Shown one piece after another: positions 51,628-59,683 of a stretch of DNA of 64,000 bases. The DNA comes from Psychromicrobium silvestre (lineage in GTDB: Bacteria; Actinomycetota; Actinomycetes; Actinomycetales; Micrococcaceae). Numbering within the stretch: position 1 is the first letter of the stretch; each line of letters opens with the position of its first letter. The translations under genes were made by a program, and so were the position numbers. A model generated the notes under the pieces. That model did no database searches. It was not told where the DNA came from and worked only from the letters and a program-made list of their open reading frames with translations. Location of the stretch: positions 620,001 to 684,000 of the forward strand of contig NZ_JACBYQ010000002.1 in the NCBI RefSeq assembly GCF_013408295.1, written 5' to 3'.

Positions 51628-52293
51628 GTGTTGCGCATTGGATTTGTGCCGGGAGTCAGCCCGGATAAGTGGTTTCATCGTTGGGCCGATCGGCATCCCG
51701 AACAGCCCCTCGAATCATTTTTGCTCAGCGTCGAGGAGCAGCGCACAGCCCTGCTAGAGGACGACGCAGACTTTTGCTTTGTCCGATTGCCGATCGACAA
51801 AACGGGTCTCCATCTGATTCCGCTTTACTCCGAAACGGCCGTGGTGGTGGCGCCGAAGGATCACGAGATCACCGTTTTTGAGGAACTGGAACTCAAGGAT
51901 CTGGCTGACGAAAACCTGCTGAGTACCTCCGGCGGAACGGAGGCCGCGCTGGATCTGGTGCAGGCCGGCGTCGGACTTTTAATCCTGCCGCAATCCCTAG
52001 CTCGGCACCATAACCGTAAGGAGCTGCGTTACCGGCCCGTGCTGGATGCTCCGGGGAGTTCGGTCGGCCTGGCCTGGCTGACCGAAAGGGAAGATCCGGA
52101 GATCGAGGAGTTCATCGGAGTGGTGAGGGGGCGTACCGCAAATAGCTCTCGGCAGGAACCGACGCCCGCCAAGGCGCAGAAGAGCGCGAAAGCAAAGCCG
52201 TCTCCGGCCAAAAATGTACCCAAGAACGCAGCCAAAAAACCCGCAGCAGCTCAGCGCCATAAGCGGTCGGGTCGCCCGGGAAAGCGACGCTAG
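51628..52293 (+). CDS. LysR substrate-binding-domain protein lacking the HTH, with histone-like tail
   Basis: A 221-residue protein that begins directly with the LysR-type effector-binding fold: LRIGFVPGVSPDKWFHRWAD, LHLIPLYSETAVVVAPKDHE and VQAGVGLLILPQSLARHH. The usual winged-helix DNA-binding domain is missing, and no upstream frame could supply it. The last about 60 residues are a Lys/Ala/Pro-rich, histone-H1-like tail (AKAKPSPAKNVPKNAAKKP) that could bind nucleic acid without sequence preference. Start GTG 51628. Proteins of this shape occur in other actinobacteria; their role is unknown. It overlaps the convergent BASS gene by four bases. Confidence 0.7.
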   Translation: MLRIGFVPGVSPDKWFHRWADRHPEQPLESFLLSVEEQRTALLEDDADFCFVRLPIDKTGLHLIPLYSETAVVVAPKDHEITVFEELELKDLADENLLSTSGGTEAALDLVQAGVGLLILPQSLARHHNRKELRYRPVLDAPGSSVGLAWLTEREDPEIEEFIGVVRGRTANSSRQEPTPAKAQKSAKAKPSPAKNVPKNAAKKPAAAQRHKRSGRPGKRR

Positions 52294-53249
52294 CGGCTCA
52301 GAGATTCCTCAAGCACCGGGGCGGAACGCGCGGTCCGTCGAGCCATCAAGGCGGCCACAATAGCGCCTGAGACATTGTGCCAAACGGAGAAGACCGCTGC
52401 CGGTAGGGCTGCGAGTGGCGAGAAATGCGCGGTGGCCAGCGAGGAGGCTAATCCGGAGTTCTGCATGCCCACCTCGAAGGCCAGGGCTCGCCGAGCCTTC
52501 ACGTCCAAGCCGCCGATTTTTCCGGCCAGATAGCCCAACCCCAGGCCAAAGGCATTGTGCAGCACCACGGCCAGGAAAACCACTCCGGCTGCGCTTGCCA
52601 GTTTCGAAGCGCTGCCGGCCACCACGATGGCCACGATCACCGAGATCACGACGGCGGAGACCCACGGCAGCGCGGGTAGCACAATGCGGACCAGCCGCTT
52701 CAGAAACAGCCGGGCCAGTAACCCTGCGATCACCGGGAGCAGCACGGTCTTGACGATATCCAACACCATTGATCCGGCGTCGACGTTGAGGAAGGATCCG
52801 GCCAGTAGCAGCATCAGCGCCGGGGTAACCAAAGGAGCAACCAGGGTGGAGACGGTAGCCACCGCCACCGATAGTGCCACGTCACCCTTAGCCAGATAAG
52901 CCATCACATTGGAGGCCGTGCCGCTCGGTGCGCAGCCGACCAGGATCACTCCCGCGGCGAGAGCCGGGTCTAGATGAAGCACGACGGCGATCAGCCAGCC
53001 AGCGCCCGGCATGATGACATAGTGCGCCAGCAGTCCAAGGCCGACCGCCCAGGGGCGGCGTACTACGGAGGCAAAATCAGGCGGGGTTAAGGTCAGGCCC
53101 ATACAGAACATCACCGTGCCGAGCAGATAAGGAACTGCCGGGGTCAGCGGGGTAAAACTGCCGGGAATTAGGAATCCGAGGACTCCGGCGAGGATGACCA
53201 GGAGCGGGAAAACGGTCACGGCAATTTTGGCGCGGCGTTCTTCAAGCAT
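52290..53249 (-). CDS. Bile acid:sodium symporter (BASS/SBF) family transporter
   Basis: A 319-residue membrane protein with about ten helices. Family marks are FCMGLTLTPPDFASVVRRPW near residue 50, LVGCAPSGTASNVMAYLAKG (about 120-140) and ALAFEVGMQNSGLASSLATA (about 255-275). Bacterial members import organic acids such as pantoate or bile acids with sodium; the cargo here is not predictable. The ATG at 53249 is chosen because GAAGGAAG stands before it; the longer frame would run back through the palindromic repeat at 53264-53320. It lies downstream of the alarmone synthetase on the same strand, with that palindrome between them. Confidence 0.88.
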   Translation of the reverse strand: MLEERRAKIAVTVFPLLVILAGVLGFLIPGSFTPLTPAVPYLLGTVMFCMGLTLTPPDFASVVRRPWAVGLGLLAHYVIMPGAGWLIAVVLHLDPALAAGVILVGCAPSGTASNVMAYLAKGDVALSVAVATVSTLVAPLVTPALMLLLAGSFLNVDAGSMVLDIVKTVLLPVIAGLLARLFLKRLVRIVLPALPWVSAVVISVIVAIVVAGSASKLASAAGVVFLAVVLHNAFGLGLGYLAGKIGGLDVKARRALAFEVGMQNSGLASSLATAHFSPLAALPAAVFSVWHNVSGAIVAALMARRTARSAPVLEESLSR

Positions 53250-53263
53250 TATCTTTCTTCCTT

Positions 53264-53320
53264 CGAGTGTGGAGGTCTGCATCTTAAAACCACCTCAAAA
53301 CGTGCAGATCTCCACACTCG
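53264..53320. repeat. 57-bp palindromic repeat, copy 2
   Basis: Arms 53264-53281 and 53303-53320 (18 bases, one mismatch) enclose a 21-base loop. The right arm is identical to that of the copy at 32952-33008, and the loops are similar (both contain CTTA and CCTC). It lies between the alarmone synthetase and BASS genes and may terminate the former. GTTCGGAACGGGCTCA is directly repeated just to the right (about 53325-53361). The shared structure suggests a mobile or dispersed repeat. Confidence 0.85.
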
Positions 53321-53357
53321 GCGGTTCGGAACGGGCTCAAACGGGTTCGGAACGGGC

Positions 53358-54443
53358 TCAGCCCTCGGATTGCCGGTAGCTGAGCATTTGTCGCCAGCGG
53401 CGCTGCAGGCTTTCCCGGCGTCCCTGATCGCCCGTGGCGGTCAGTTCGATATGCTCCGGACCGTATCGCCAGAGCAGCAGATCATCCAGCAAGCGATCTG
53501 GTCCGGGGGAGTAGCGGTGATCCAGAGCCTTCCGGACATGTGAGATGGACTCGGATTGCAGCAGGCCGGCCAGGTCGATGGTGCGGCTCAGGCCGTGCGC
53601 GGAGAGCAGTTCTGCGGCCCAGCCCCAGTCGTCGTCGGACTTTCTGTCCACATGCGGAAGCAGCGTCTGCCAGATTTCCTTGATCCGTTCGGGGCTGAGC
53701 GGCTTGGCGCCTTCGCCGTCCTCGTCCCAGAAACTTGTCACCGTCTCGTAGCGGTCATGCAGATCCGAGAAGGTGGTTTCGACCGATTCGAGCATCGCTG
53801 CCGTTGCCGTGAACTGACGGTCGAAGGAGGGGCTCCAGGCTCGCCGATCAGCGGCTTTAAAGCGAATGTCATGCTCCACCTCGCTCCAGGCATGAGCAAA
53901 GATGGTGCGGATCTGGCACTCGAAAAGATAGCTTCCGGTGGGCTTGGCGGCAGGGTCTAGAACCTCTTGATAAGCCTTCACCGCGTCGTTTTGAATGGTG
54001 CGCAGGATCAGATGACGGCTCGAATAACCGTACGTGCCGGATTCGATGGAGCCAATATCCTTCTCCCGGTCTCCCCGGCAGTCGAAAATTGCCCGTTGGC
54101 GTTTAATCAGATTCGCGGCAGCCGCATTCTCATTGGGCAGTGTGGTGATGATTCGGACACCGACCAGATCGGTGAGATTGCGCAGCGGATCCGGGAATTG
54201 CAGCGTCGATTCGCCATCCGTTTCAAGCGTCCGGGAAGCCTTCTCCCGGAAAGAATCCACCGTTTTAGTCCGGCTGGCAACAAACAGCGGCCTTACCTCG
54301 GTCTCGGTAAAGATCTCCCGCAGGGTCCGTTCCATCTCCGCCGTGACATCCTTCAACGCCGGGCGGATTCGCTCGTATTCAGCCACGCTCGCCGCGACGG
54401 CTGGCCGCAGGCGTTCATCGAGGCGTTCCCAATTACTGGTCAT
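53358..54443 (-). CDS. RelA/SpoT-domain (p)ppGpp synthetase-like protein
   Basis: A 361-residue alarmone-synthetase-type protein without hydrolase, TGS or ACT domains. The RelA/SpoT nucleotidyltransferase core (about 55-215) shows SRTKTVDSFREKASR, NLTDLVGVRIIT, ESGTYGYSSRHLIL and FECQIRTIFAHAWSEVEHDI, all expected for GTP pyrophosphokinase activity. A helical C-terminal part (about 216-361) of unknown role makes it longer than most small alarmone synthetases. Start ATG 54443 follows AAAGGAGG. No antitoxin-like gene is adjacent, so a toxin role is not supported. Likely adjusts stringent-response signalling. Confidence 0.82.
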   Translation of the reverse strand: MTSNWERLDERLRPAVAASVAEYERIRPALKDVTAEMERTLREIFTETEVRPLFVASRTKTVDSFREKASRTLETDGESTLQFPDPLRNLTDLVGVRIITTLPNENAAAANLIKRQRAIFDCRGDREKDIGSIESGTYGYSSRHLILRTIQNDAVKAYQEVLDPAAKPTGSYLFECQIRTIFAHAWSEVEHDIRFKAADRRAWSPSFDRQFTATAAMLESVETTFSDLHDRYETVTSFWDEDGEGAKPLSPERIKEIWQTLLPHVDRKSDDDWGWAAELLSAHGLSRTIDLAGLLQSESISHVRKALDHRYSPGPDRLLDDLLLWRYGPEHIELTATGDQGRRESLQRRWRQMLSYRQSEG

Positions 54444-54555
54444 CGTTGCCTCCTTTCATTGGACTTACTTCGGAGCCTAGCACCGGGCTTTGCCGATCCC
54501 GATCAGCGCAAATAGCGTTACGGCCGTGGAAGAGGCGGGAACTAGGATGTGAAAG

Positions 54556-55287
54556 GTGAAGCCCTTCCTGTTCCTGTCCAGCCGCAGCGAGGACGTCGTA
54601 GCGCATAACGAGGCCGCAGCCTTCGCCCGATTGTCCGGCCTTGAACCCGGCGAGCTGCGCTGGCATCGAATCGATCAAGAACCTCTGCCCGCTCTGAACC
54701 TTGATGAGTTCTCCGGGGTGCTGCTGGGCGGTAGTCCTTTCAATTCATCCGATCCGGAGCAGCAGAAATCCGCAGTTCAACTCCGGGTGGAGAAGGAACT
54801 GATGCAGCTCTTGGACGAAGTTGTGGATCGCGATTTTCCTTTCCTGGGAGCTTGCTACGGTGTCGGCACCCTCGGTAAGCACCAGGGTGGGGTGATCGAT
54901 CGACAGTTCGGCGAGCCGATCAGTGCCGTGCAAATCAGCCTGAGCGACGACGGCGTGAACGACCCGCTGCTGGCAGGTTTAGCAACGCGATTCGAAGCCT
55001 TCGTAGGGCATAAGGAAGCGTGTTCCACGCTGCCACCCGGCGCCTTGCTGCTCGCCTCCTCGCCAAGCTGCCCGGTACAGATGTTCCGGTTACGGGAAAA
55101 CCTGTATGCCACTCAGTTCCATCCCGAATTGGAGCTGGAAGGACTGATGTTGCGGATTGAGGCTTATCAGCACCACGGCTACTTCCCCGCCGATCAAGTC
55201 GAGGCCGTCCGTACCGCCGCTCGGGAATCGAAGGTCAGCGAGCCGGGGAAGATCTTGCGAAATTTTGTGCTGCGGTACGCGCGATGA
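54556..55287 (+). CDS. Class I glutamine amidotransferase (GMP synthase-like)
   Basis: A 243-residue stand-alone class I amidotransferase-like protein. The nucleophile cysteine is in FLGACYGVG (about 94-102) and the histidine in ATQFHPELE (about 180-188). It hydrolyses glutamine or a gamma-glutamyl compound in related proteins; the acceptor is unknown. It starts at GTG. Its stop overlaps the hydrolase start (ATGA), so the two are co-translated. Confidence 0.82.
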   Translation: MKPFLFLSSRSEDVVAHNEAAAFARLSGLEPGELRWHRIDQEPLPALNLDEFSGVLLGGSPFNSSDPEQQKSAVQLRVEKELMQLLDEVVDRDFPFLGACYGVGTLGKHQGGVIDRQFGEPISAVQISLSDDGVNDPLLAGLATRFEAFVGHKEACSTLPPGALLLASSPSCPVQMFRLRENLYATQFHPELELEGLMLRIEAYQHHGYFPADQVEAVRTAARESKVSEPGKILRNFVLRYAR

Positions 55288-56057
55288 CGAAACTGCGCCG
55301 CGTCTTTTATGGCGATGATCCTCAGCAATATGGTGAGCTGCACCTTGCCTCCGGTTCGGTGCCCGGTAAAGAAAAAACCAAAGAAAAAGCCGGAGTAGTC
55401 GTGGTGATCCACGGTGGCTACTGGCGTTCCCGCTATGGAGCCGAGTTGGGTCGTCCGCTGGCCGAGGACCTGGCGGCGCAGGGGGTAACAGCCTGGAATC
55501 TGGAGTACCGCCGGGCGGGCAACGGTGGCGGCTGGCCGGAGACATTCTTGGACGTGGCTGCCGGTATCGACAAGCTGGCCGAGCTGGAGGTCGATATCTC
55601 CCGAGTGGTTGCCTTGGGGCATTCCGCGGGCGGCCAATTGGCGGTCTGGGCTGCCGGTCGGGCCGCTCTGCCCAGTGGCGCCCCGGGTGCCGGGCCCGCC
55701 GTGTCGCTGGACGCCGTCGTGAGTCAATCCGGGTTGCTCGATCTGAAAGCCGCTCGCGAGCTTGGGCTGAGCGATGGCGCGGTTACTAACTTTCTGGGCG
55801 GCAGCTTGGGGGAGGAGCGTTACCGGCTGGCCGACCCCCTCCAGCAATTACCTGTTCCGGCGCGGATTTGGGCGGTTTTTGGCGAGGCCGATAGCACCGT
55901 GCCGCCGCAGTTCTCCCGGGACTATGTTGCCGCAGCTCAGGCTGCCGGTGCTCGGGCGGAGTTGGTTCCTGTTCCTGGCGATCATATGGCGTTGATTGAG
56001 GTTTCGACGGCGGCTTGGGCTAAGTGCCGAGAGCTGGTTTTAGCGGCGCTCGGCTGA
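55284..56057 (+). CDS. Alpha/beta-hydrolase (kynurenine formamidase-like)
   Basis: A 257-residue hydrolase with VVVIHGGYWRSRYG (oxyanion HGGYW, about 42-46), nucleophile elbow GHSAGG (about 112-117), acid in FGEADSTVP and histidine in PGDHMALIE. HGGYW plus GHSAGG is typical of the esterase/kynurenine formamidase branch. No signal peptide. It is coupled to the amidotransferase gene, but no kynurenine pathway gene is near, so the substrate is open. Confidence 0.8.
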   Translation: MTKLRRVFYGDDPQQYGELHLASGSVPGKEKTKEKAGVVVVIHGGYWRSRYGAELGRPLAEDLAAQGVTAWNLEYRRAGNGGGWPETFLDVAAGIDKLAELEVDISRVVALGHSAGGQLAVWAAGRAALPSGAPGAGPAVSLDAVVSQSGLLDLKAARELGLSDGAVTNFLGGSLGEERYRLADPLQQLPVPARIWAVFGEADSTVPPQFSRDYVAAAQAAGARAELVPVPGDHMALIEVSTAAWAKCRELVLAALG

Positions 56058-56442
56058 GGACAGAATCCTTGCGACTGTGCCAATGAAGTCGTTACTAAAC
56101 TCCATTTCCACAGGTTGAGAGAAAAAATTTTCTCGGCTTACCGCCCGGAGTTCCGTGGCGGTAGGCCGATTTTTTGTGCCATCAGGCGGAAGTGATAGTG
56201 CGTTTCCGGATCTTTTCAGGGAAAAAGCTTGATTTCGTGCTGTCCCAGACCGATCATGTATGTCATGGTTAAAAATGATCTTAACTGATTGTAAATGTTC
56301 TGTTTGAATCATTTTCTACCATATTGATCCGAGTCTGGGGCCAATTGGCCAGCCAGCAGCACCAGGGTGACCCCCGGCGATCAGGATCGAAGAGAGCTTG
56401 CTCTGTTTCCTGGCAGAGCTTTGACGATGTGAAAGGACCATT
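56058..56442. promoter_or_regulatory. Upstream region of the propeller-lectin gene
   Basis: No gene is seen. An A-T-rich near-palindrome GAGAAAA-AA-TTTTCTC lies at 56119-56134. A long A-T-rich stretch (about 56255-56325) probably holds the promoter. No clear operator was found. Confidence 0.4.
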
Positions 56443-59043
56443 ATGTTCAAGCAACGGAGCTTGCGAATACCGGCGATAGTCGCCGCCGCAGCCTGTATGA
56501 CCCTTGGAGCGGGGGCGACGGGCGCCCAGGCGTCCACGGACACGCTTGGCGGGACGAGCTACACCGTGACCTCGGGTGCGGTTGTGCAGCACGGAAACGC
56601 CATTGATAGCCCGGCAAACCCCTTCATCGACAAGAATGGAACGTTCTATTTCCAGCAGTCGATCGCACAGTATTATCAAAGCGGCCCGCGGAAATGGGAC
56701 TTCTACACCGGAACCAATTTTGACGACGCGGTGAAATCTCCTATCAGTGATGCAGTGAACCCCGCCAACTCGAACGATAAGAACAACGACACCACCTTGC
56801 GGTGCAATAACAGCCCTACCGGGGTTGAAGCGACGTACACGAGCCCCGTTGACCCCTCCTGGTACTCGCAGCGCAATTTCTGTGACCTTTCTAGCGTCTG
56901 GGTGGATCCCGATACCGGCGATTGGTACGGCTTGGTACACAACGAGTTCACCCCGTCCCCCTTCGGCGATGGCCTGCACTTTGACGCCATTGATTATGCG
57001 GTTTCGAAGGATCAGGGGAAGACCTGGTCGATCAAGGACCACGCCATTACCTCCCCTTACAGCACCACTCGGAATGACAAAACTGCCTTCCCGAATCAGA
57101 CCTACTACTACGGTGACGGCGACCAGCGCCTAGTGGTCGATACCGCCTCCGGCTACTTTTACGCCTTCTACAGCTCTCGCGTGGTAGACCAGGGTAGCGG
57201 CGGAAGCTGGGGTGCTTTCACCTCGCATGTGGCACGGGCTCCAATCTCGCAAAAGATGGCTAAGGGCTCTTGGCAGAAGTACTACGATGGCAAGTGGCAG
57301 ACCCCGGGCGTTGGCGGCAAGGAAAGCAGCCTGGTCCCGGTGACCGCAGCGAACCCCACCGGTTATCTGCCCACCACCAAGGAATACAACCCGCAGAACA
57401 CCGGCACCTGGTCGCAACAGATCGCTAATGGGACTATCGTCGATAATCCGGCGCTTTTCGTGATGAACGTTTCCTACAACGCTTATCTCGGGAAGTACAT
57501 CGGAACTCCGGAGACCAAATCTGGTCAGGCGCTCCACTTCTATGCCACCGACGATCTGGCCACTCAGAAGTGGACCGATATTGGTAGCACCCCGAACTAC
57601 ACAACCGATGGCTCGTGGTATCGCTGGATGGTTGACTCCGTAAATGCGAGTTCAGGAAACATTCTGGGTAAAACCTTCCGTTCCTACTGCTACATTTCAT
57701 GCTCCACTCCTGCCGGTGCCTCTGGCCCCTCGGGTTCCGAGCATGTCAATGTGACCATTGACTCCGATGCTCCCGCGGCACCGCCCGTGCAGCCGAACGT
57801 CTCCTACTTGATCAAGTCGGGCTCCGGTCAGGTATTGAGTCAGAGTGGCACTAACGGCACCACGGTGATCGCTACCCCCACCGGTTCGAATCTGGAGGGC
57901 TGGAAGTTCCAGAACAATAATGACGGCTCTTATACGGTCGTCAATGCCTCTTCTGGCTTGGCTCTAGGGGTCAACTCCAGCAGTACCTCGAATCGTGCCT
58001 GGGGTACTAAGCCGTCCCTCGCCGCCTTGCCTACGGGCGGGCCAACCGTTGGTCAGCAATGGTTCATCCAAAAGACGCTCGATAGCTCAGCCGCCAGCGG
58101 CGCCTCGGTGCAGACCGGCAGCTACTTGCTGGTCAACCGCTATAGCGGCCTGGTCATCAGCCTAGGTGGCACCGCGCAGACCACTCCTTACCGGAACTGG
58201 GTCAACGGCACCGGCAGCACCGCGGGTACGAATGACACCGCAGCCAACCAGAATGTTTCCTTTGTTCCTCGGGATGCCGGGAGCAATATTGTCGGCTTGG
58301 CGGGTAAGACCGTCGATCTTTCCGGGGCGGTGGCTAGCGACTCGGCGGCGGTTATCAATACGGTCAATGCGGCACGAACCGGTAGCCAGAGCTGGATCTT
58401 CAATGCGGATGGCACCATTCGTTTGGCCAGCAATACCAGCCTCTGCTTGGAGTCCTTGGGGCATACCGGAGCTAATGGCACGGTGGTGGAAGTTTGGAGT
58501 TGCAACGGCGGAACCAATCAGCAATGGACCTGGGATAGCGGGCAACTCCGCAACGGTGCCTCCACTCCGGGGCGGTGTCTCAGCGTTAATCAGAGCAATA
58601 GCGCCGATGGCACGGCGCTGGTCCTTTCGGATTGCGCGGCCAGCGCGAATCAACTCTGGGCTAAGGCCACCACCATTACCGGCCTGGCCGGAAAACGCGT
58701 CGATGTGGCCGGCTCGGTGGCCAGCGGGTCCTCTGCCGTTCTTAACACCGCCAGCTCTGCAGCCAATCAATCCTGGCTTTTCAAGCAGGATAAAAGTGTC
58801 CAGCTCAATGGCAGCAATCTCTGCTTGGAGGCCGTGGGACATACCGGCGTCAACGGCACCACCGTCGATGTCTATAACTGCAATGGCGGCGCGAACCAGC
58901 AGTGGGTTTTGAGCGGTGGGCAACTGAAGAATGTCGAGTCGAATCGATGCCTTGATGTCTACGGCAACAACACCGCAGATAACACCCGGCTGATTATCTG
59001 GGACTGCCAGTCGGCGGCTAACCAACAGTGGACGACGCCGTAG
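56443..59043 (+). CDS. Secreted beta-propeller (glycoside hydrolase-like) protein with ricin-type lectin domains
   Basis: An 866-residue exported protein. The signal peptide ends about residue 30 (GAGATGAQAS). Residues about 45-445 look like a five-bladed-propeller hydrolase: NPFIDKNGTFYF, DLSSVWVDPDTGDWYGLVHN, YAVSKDQGKTWSI and GDQRLVVDTASGYFYAFYSS. I could not assign a GH family, and catalytic acids are not identified. Then come a degenerate ricin-like domain (about 452-610) and two ricin B trefoils (about 615-740 and 742-866), with QxW repeats such as NQQWTW, NQLWAK, NQSWLF and NQQWVL. The lectin part should bind a polysaccharide. Start ATG follows GAAAGGA. Likely an extracellular glycan-degrading enzyme. 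Confidence 0.78.
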   Translation: MFKQRSLRIPAIVAAAACMTLGAGATGAQASTDTLGGTSYTVTSGAVVQHGNAIDSPANPFIDKNGTFYFQQSIAQYYQSGPRKWDFYTGTNFDDAVKSPISDAVNPANSNDKNNDTTLRCNNSPTGVEATYTSPVDPSWYSQRNFCDLSSVWVDPDTGDWYGLVHNEFTPSPFGDGLHFDAIDYAVSKDQGKTWSIKDHAITSPYSTTRNDKTAFPNQTYYYGDGDQRLVVDTASGYFYAFYSSRVVDQGSGGSWGAFTSHVARAPISQKMAKGSWQKYYDGKWQTPGVGGKESSLVPVTAANPTGYLPTTKEYNPQNTGTWSQQIANGTIVDNPALFVMNVSYNAYLGKYIGTPETKSGQALHFYATDDLATQKWTDIGSTPNYTTDGSWYRWMVDSVNASSGNILGKTFRSYCYISCSTPAGASGPSGSEHVNVTIDSDAPAAPPVQPNVSYLIKSGSGQVLSQSGTNGTTVIATPTGSNLEGWKFQNNNDGSYTVVNASSGLALGVNSSSTSNRAWGTKPSLAALPTGGPTVGQQWFIQKTLDSSAASGASVQTGSYLLVNRYSGLVISLGGTAQTTPYRNWVNGTGSTAGTNDTAANQNVSFVPRDAGSNIVGLAGKTVDLSGAVASDSAAVINTVNAARTGSQSWIFNADGTIRLASNTSLCLESLGHTGANGTVVEVWSCNGGTNQQWTWDSGQLRNGASTPGRCLSVNQSNSADGTALVLSDCAASANQLWAKATTITGLAGKRVDVAGSVASGSSAVLNTASSAANQSWLFKQDKSVQLNGSNLCLEAVGHTGVNGTTVDVYNCNGGANQQWVLSGGQLKNVESNRCLDVYGNNTADNTRLIIWDCQSAANQQWTTP

Positions 59044-59067
59044 GGTGTCCTTCCAGATATCCCAATG

Positions 59068-59111
59068 ACTTCGCGATAGCGGAATGCAGCGACATTCCGC
59101 TATCGCGAAGT
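59068..59111. terminator. Bidirectional terminator after the propeller-lectin gene
   Basis: Nineteen perfect pairs (59068-59086 with 59093-59111) over a six-base loop CAGCGA, followed by TTGTT on the plus strand. It lies between convergent genes, 25 bp past one stop and four before the other. Confidence 0.9.
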
Positions 59112-59114
59112 TTG

Positions 59115-59639
59115 TTAACTATCCTGAGCCGCTTCGCTACGTTGAGCTGAGTCCTGCTGAGCGAGGAGCCGAGCGGCTCGAACTCGTTCACGATACGGCC
59201 GAGCGGCGAGTAATTGCAGCACCTCATCCAGGGCCTTACTAAGCGGCCTGGTCATTTCGGCCTCAAGTTCTCGAGCGAGGACCGCTGTTAGCCGCAATTC
59301 GGTATCCAGGACCGGAAGGATCTTTCGGGCGGCGGGGGTGAGGCGTATCAGGCGCTTGCGGGCATCGCTACCCTGGGTGCTGGTGACCAATTTGTCGTGG
59401 AGCAACTGCGCAACTGTTTGGCTCATTGCCGAATGAGTGACCCCGACGCTCAGGGCGAGTTCTCGAATTGACCGTCCGCCGCCGTCGTCCAAAAAGTCGT
59501 CGTCCAAAATTTTGAGCACGGGTGCATAGCGCGGGCGAAAGCCCGGCAGGCCGAGGTCGGTATACACCTCGGCGAGGCCCTGATCCAGAAGATCCTGTAC
59601 CTGTTTTAGTCGGGTTCCGATGAGATCGACGGATTCCAT
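59115..59639 (-). CDS. MarR-family transcriptional regulator
   Basis: A 174-residue winged-helix repressor. The recognition region reads SIRELALSVGVTHSAMSQTV (about 57-76) followed by the wing TQGSDARKRLIRLTPAARKI. N- and C-terminal helices form the dimer. It is divergent from the proline iminopeptidase gene, and the perfect palindrome TAACAGCGCTGTTA lies between them, so auto- and cross-regulation is likely. No ribosome site precedes ATG 59639, so the message may be leaderless. The inducing ligand is unknown. Confidence 0.87.
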   Translation of the reverse strand: MESVDLIGTRLKQVQDLLDQGLAEVYTDLGLPGFRPRYAPVLKILDDDFLDDGGGRSIRELALSVGVTHSAMSQTVAQLLHDKLVTSTQGSDARKRLIRLTPAARKILPVLDTELRLTAVLARELEAEMTRPLSKALDEVLQLLAARPYRERVRAARLLAQQDSAQRSEAAQDS

Positions 59640-59649
59640 GACTAAACTG

Positions 59650-59663
59650 TAACAGCGCTGTTA
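59650..59663. promoter_or_regulatory. MarR operator candidate
   Basis: TAACAGCGCTGTTA is a perfect 14-bp palindrome, ten bases from the MarR start codon and 20 bases from the iminopeptidase start. Its size and place fit a MarR dimer site controlling both divergent genes. Confidence 0.65.
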
Positions 59664-59683
59664 GATAATAATAGGAGGCAATC

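Noticed and set aside
53358-54443. CapRel-type toxin-antitoxin or defence system
   Set aside because: The protein has a synthetase core, but no antitoxin, phage-sensor domain or neighbouring defence genes could be recognised.
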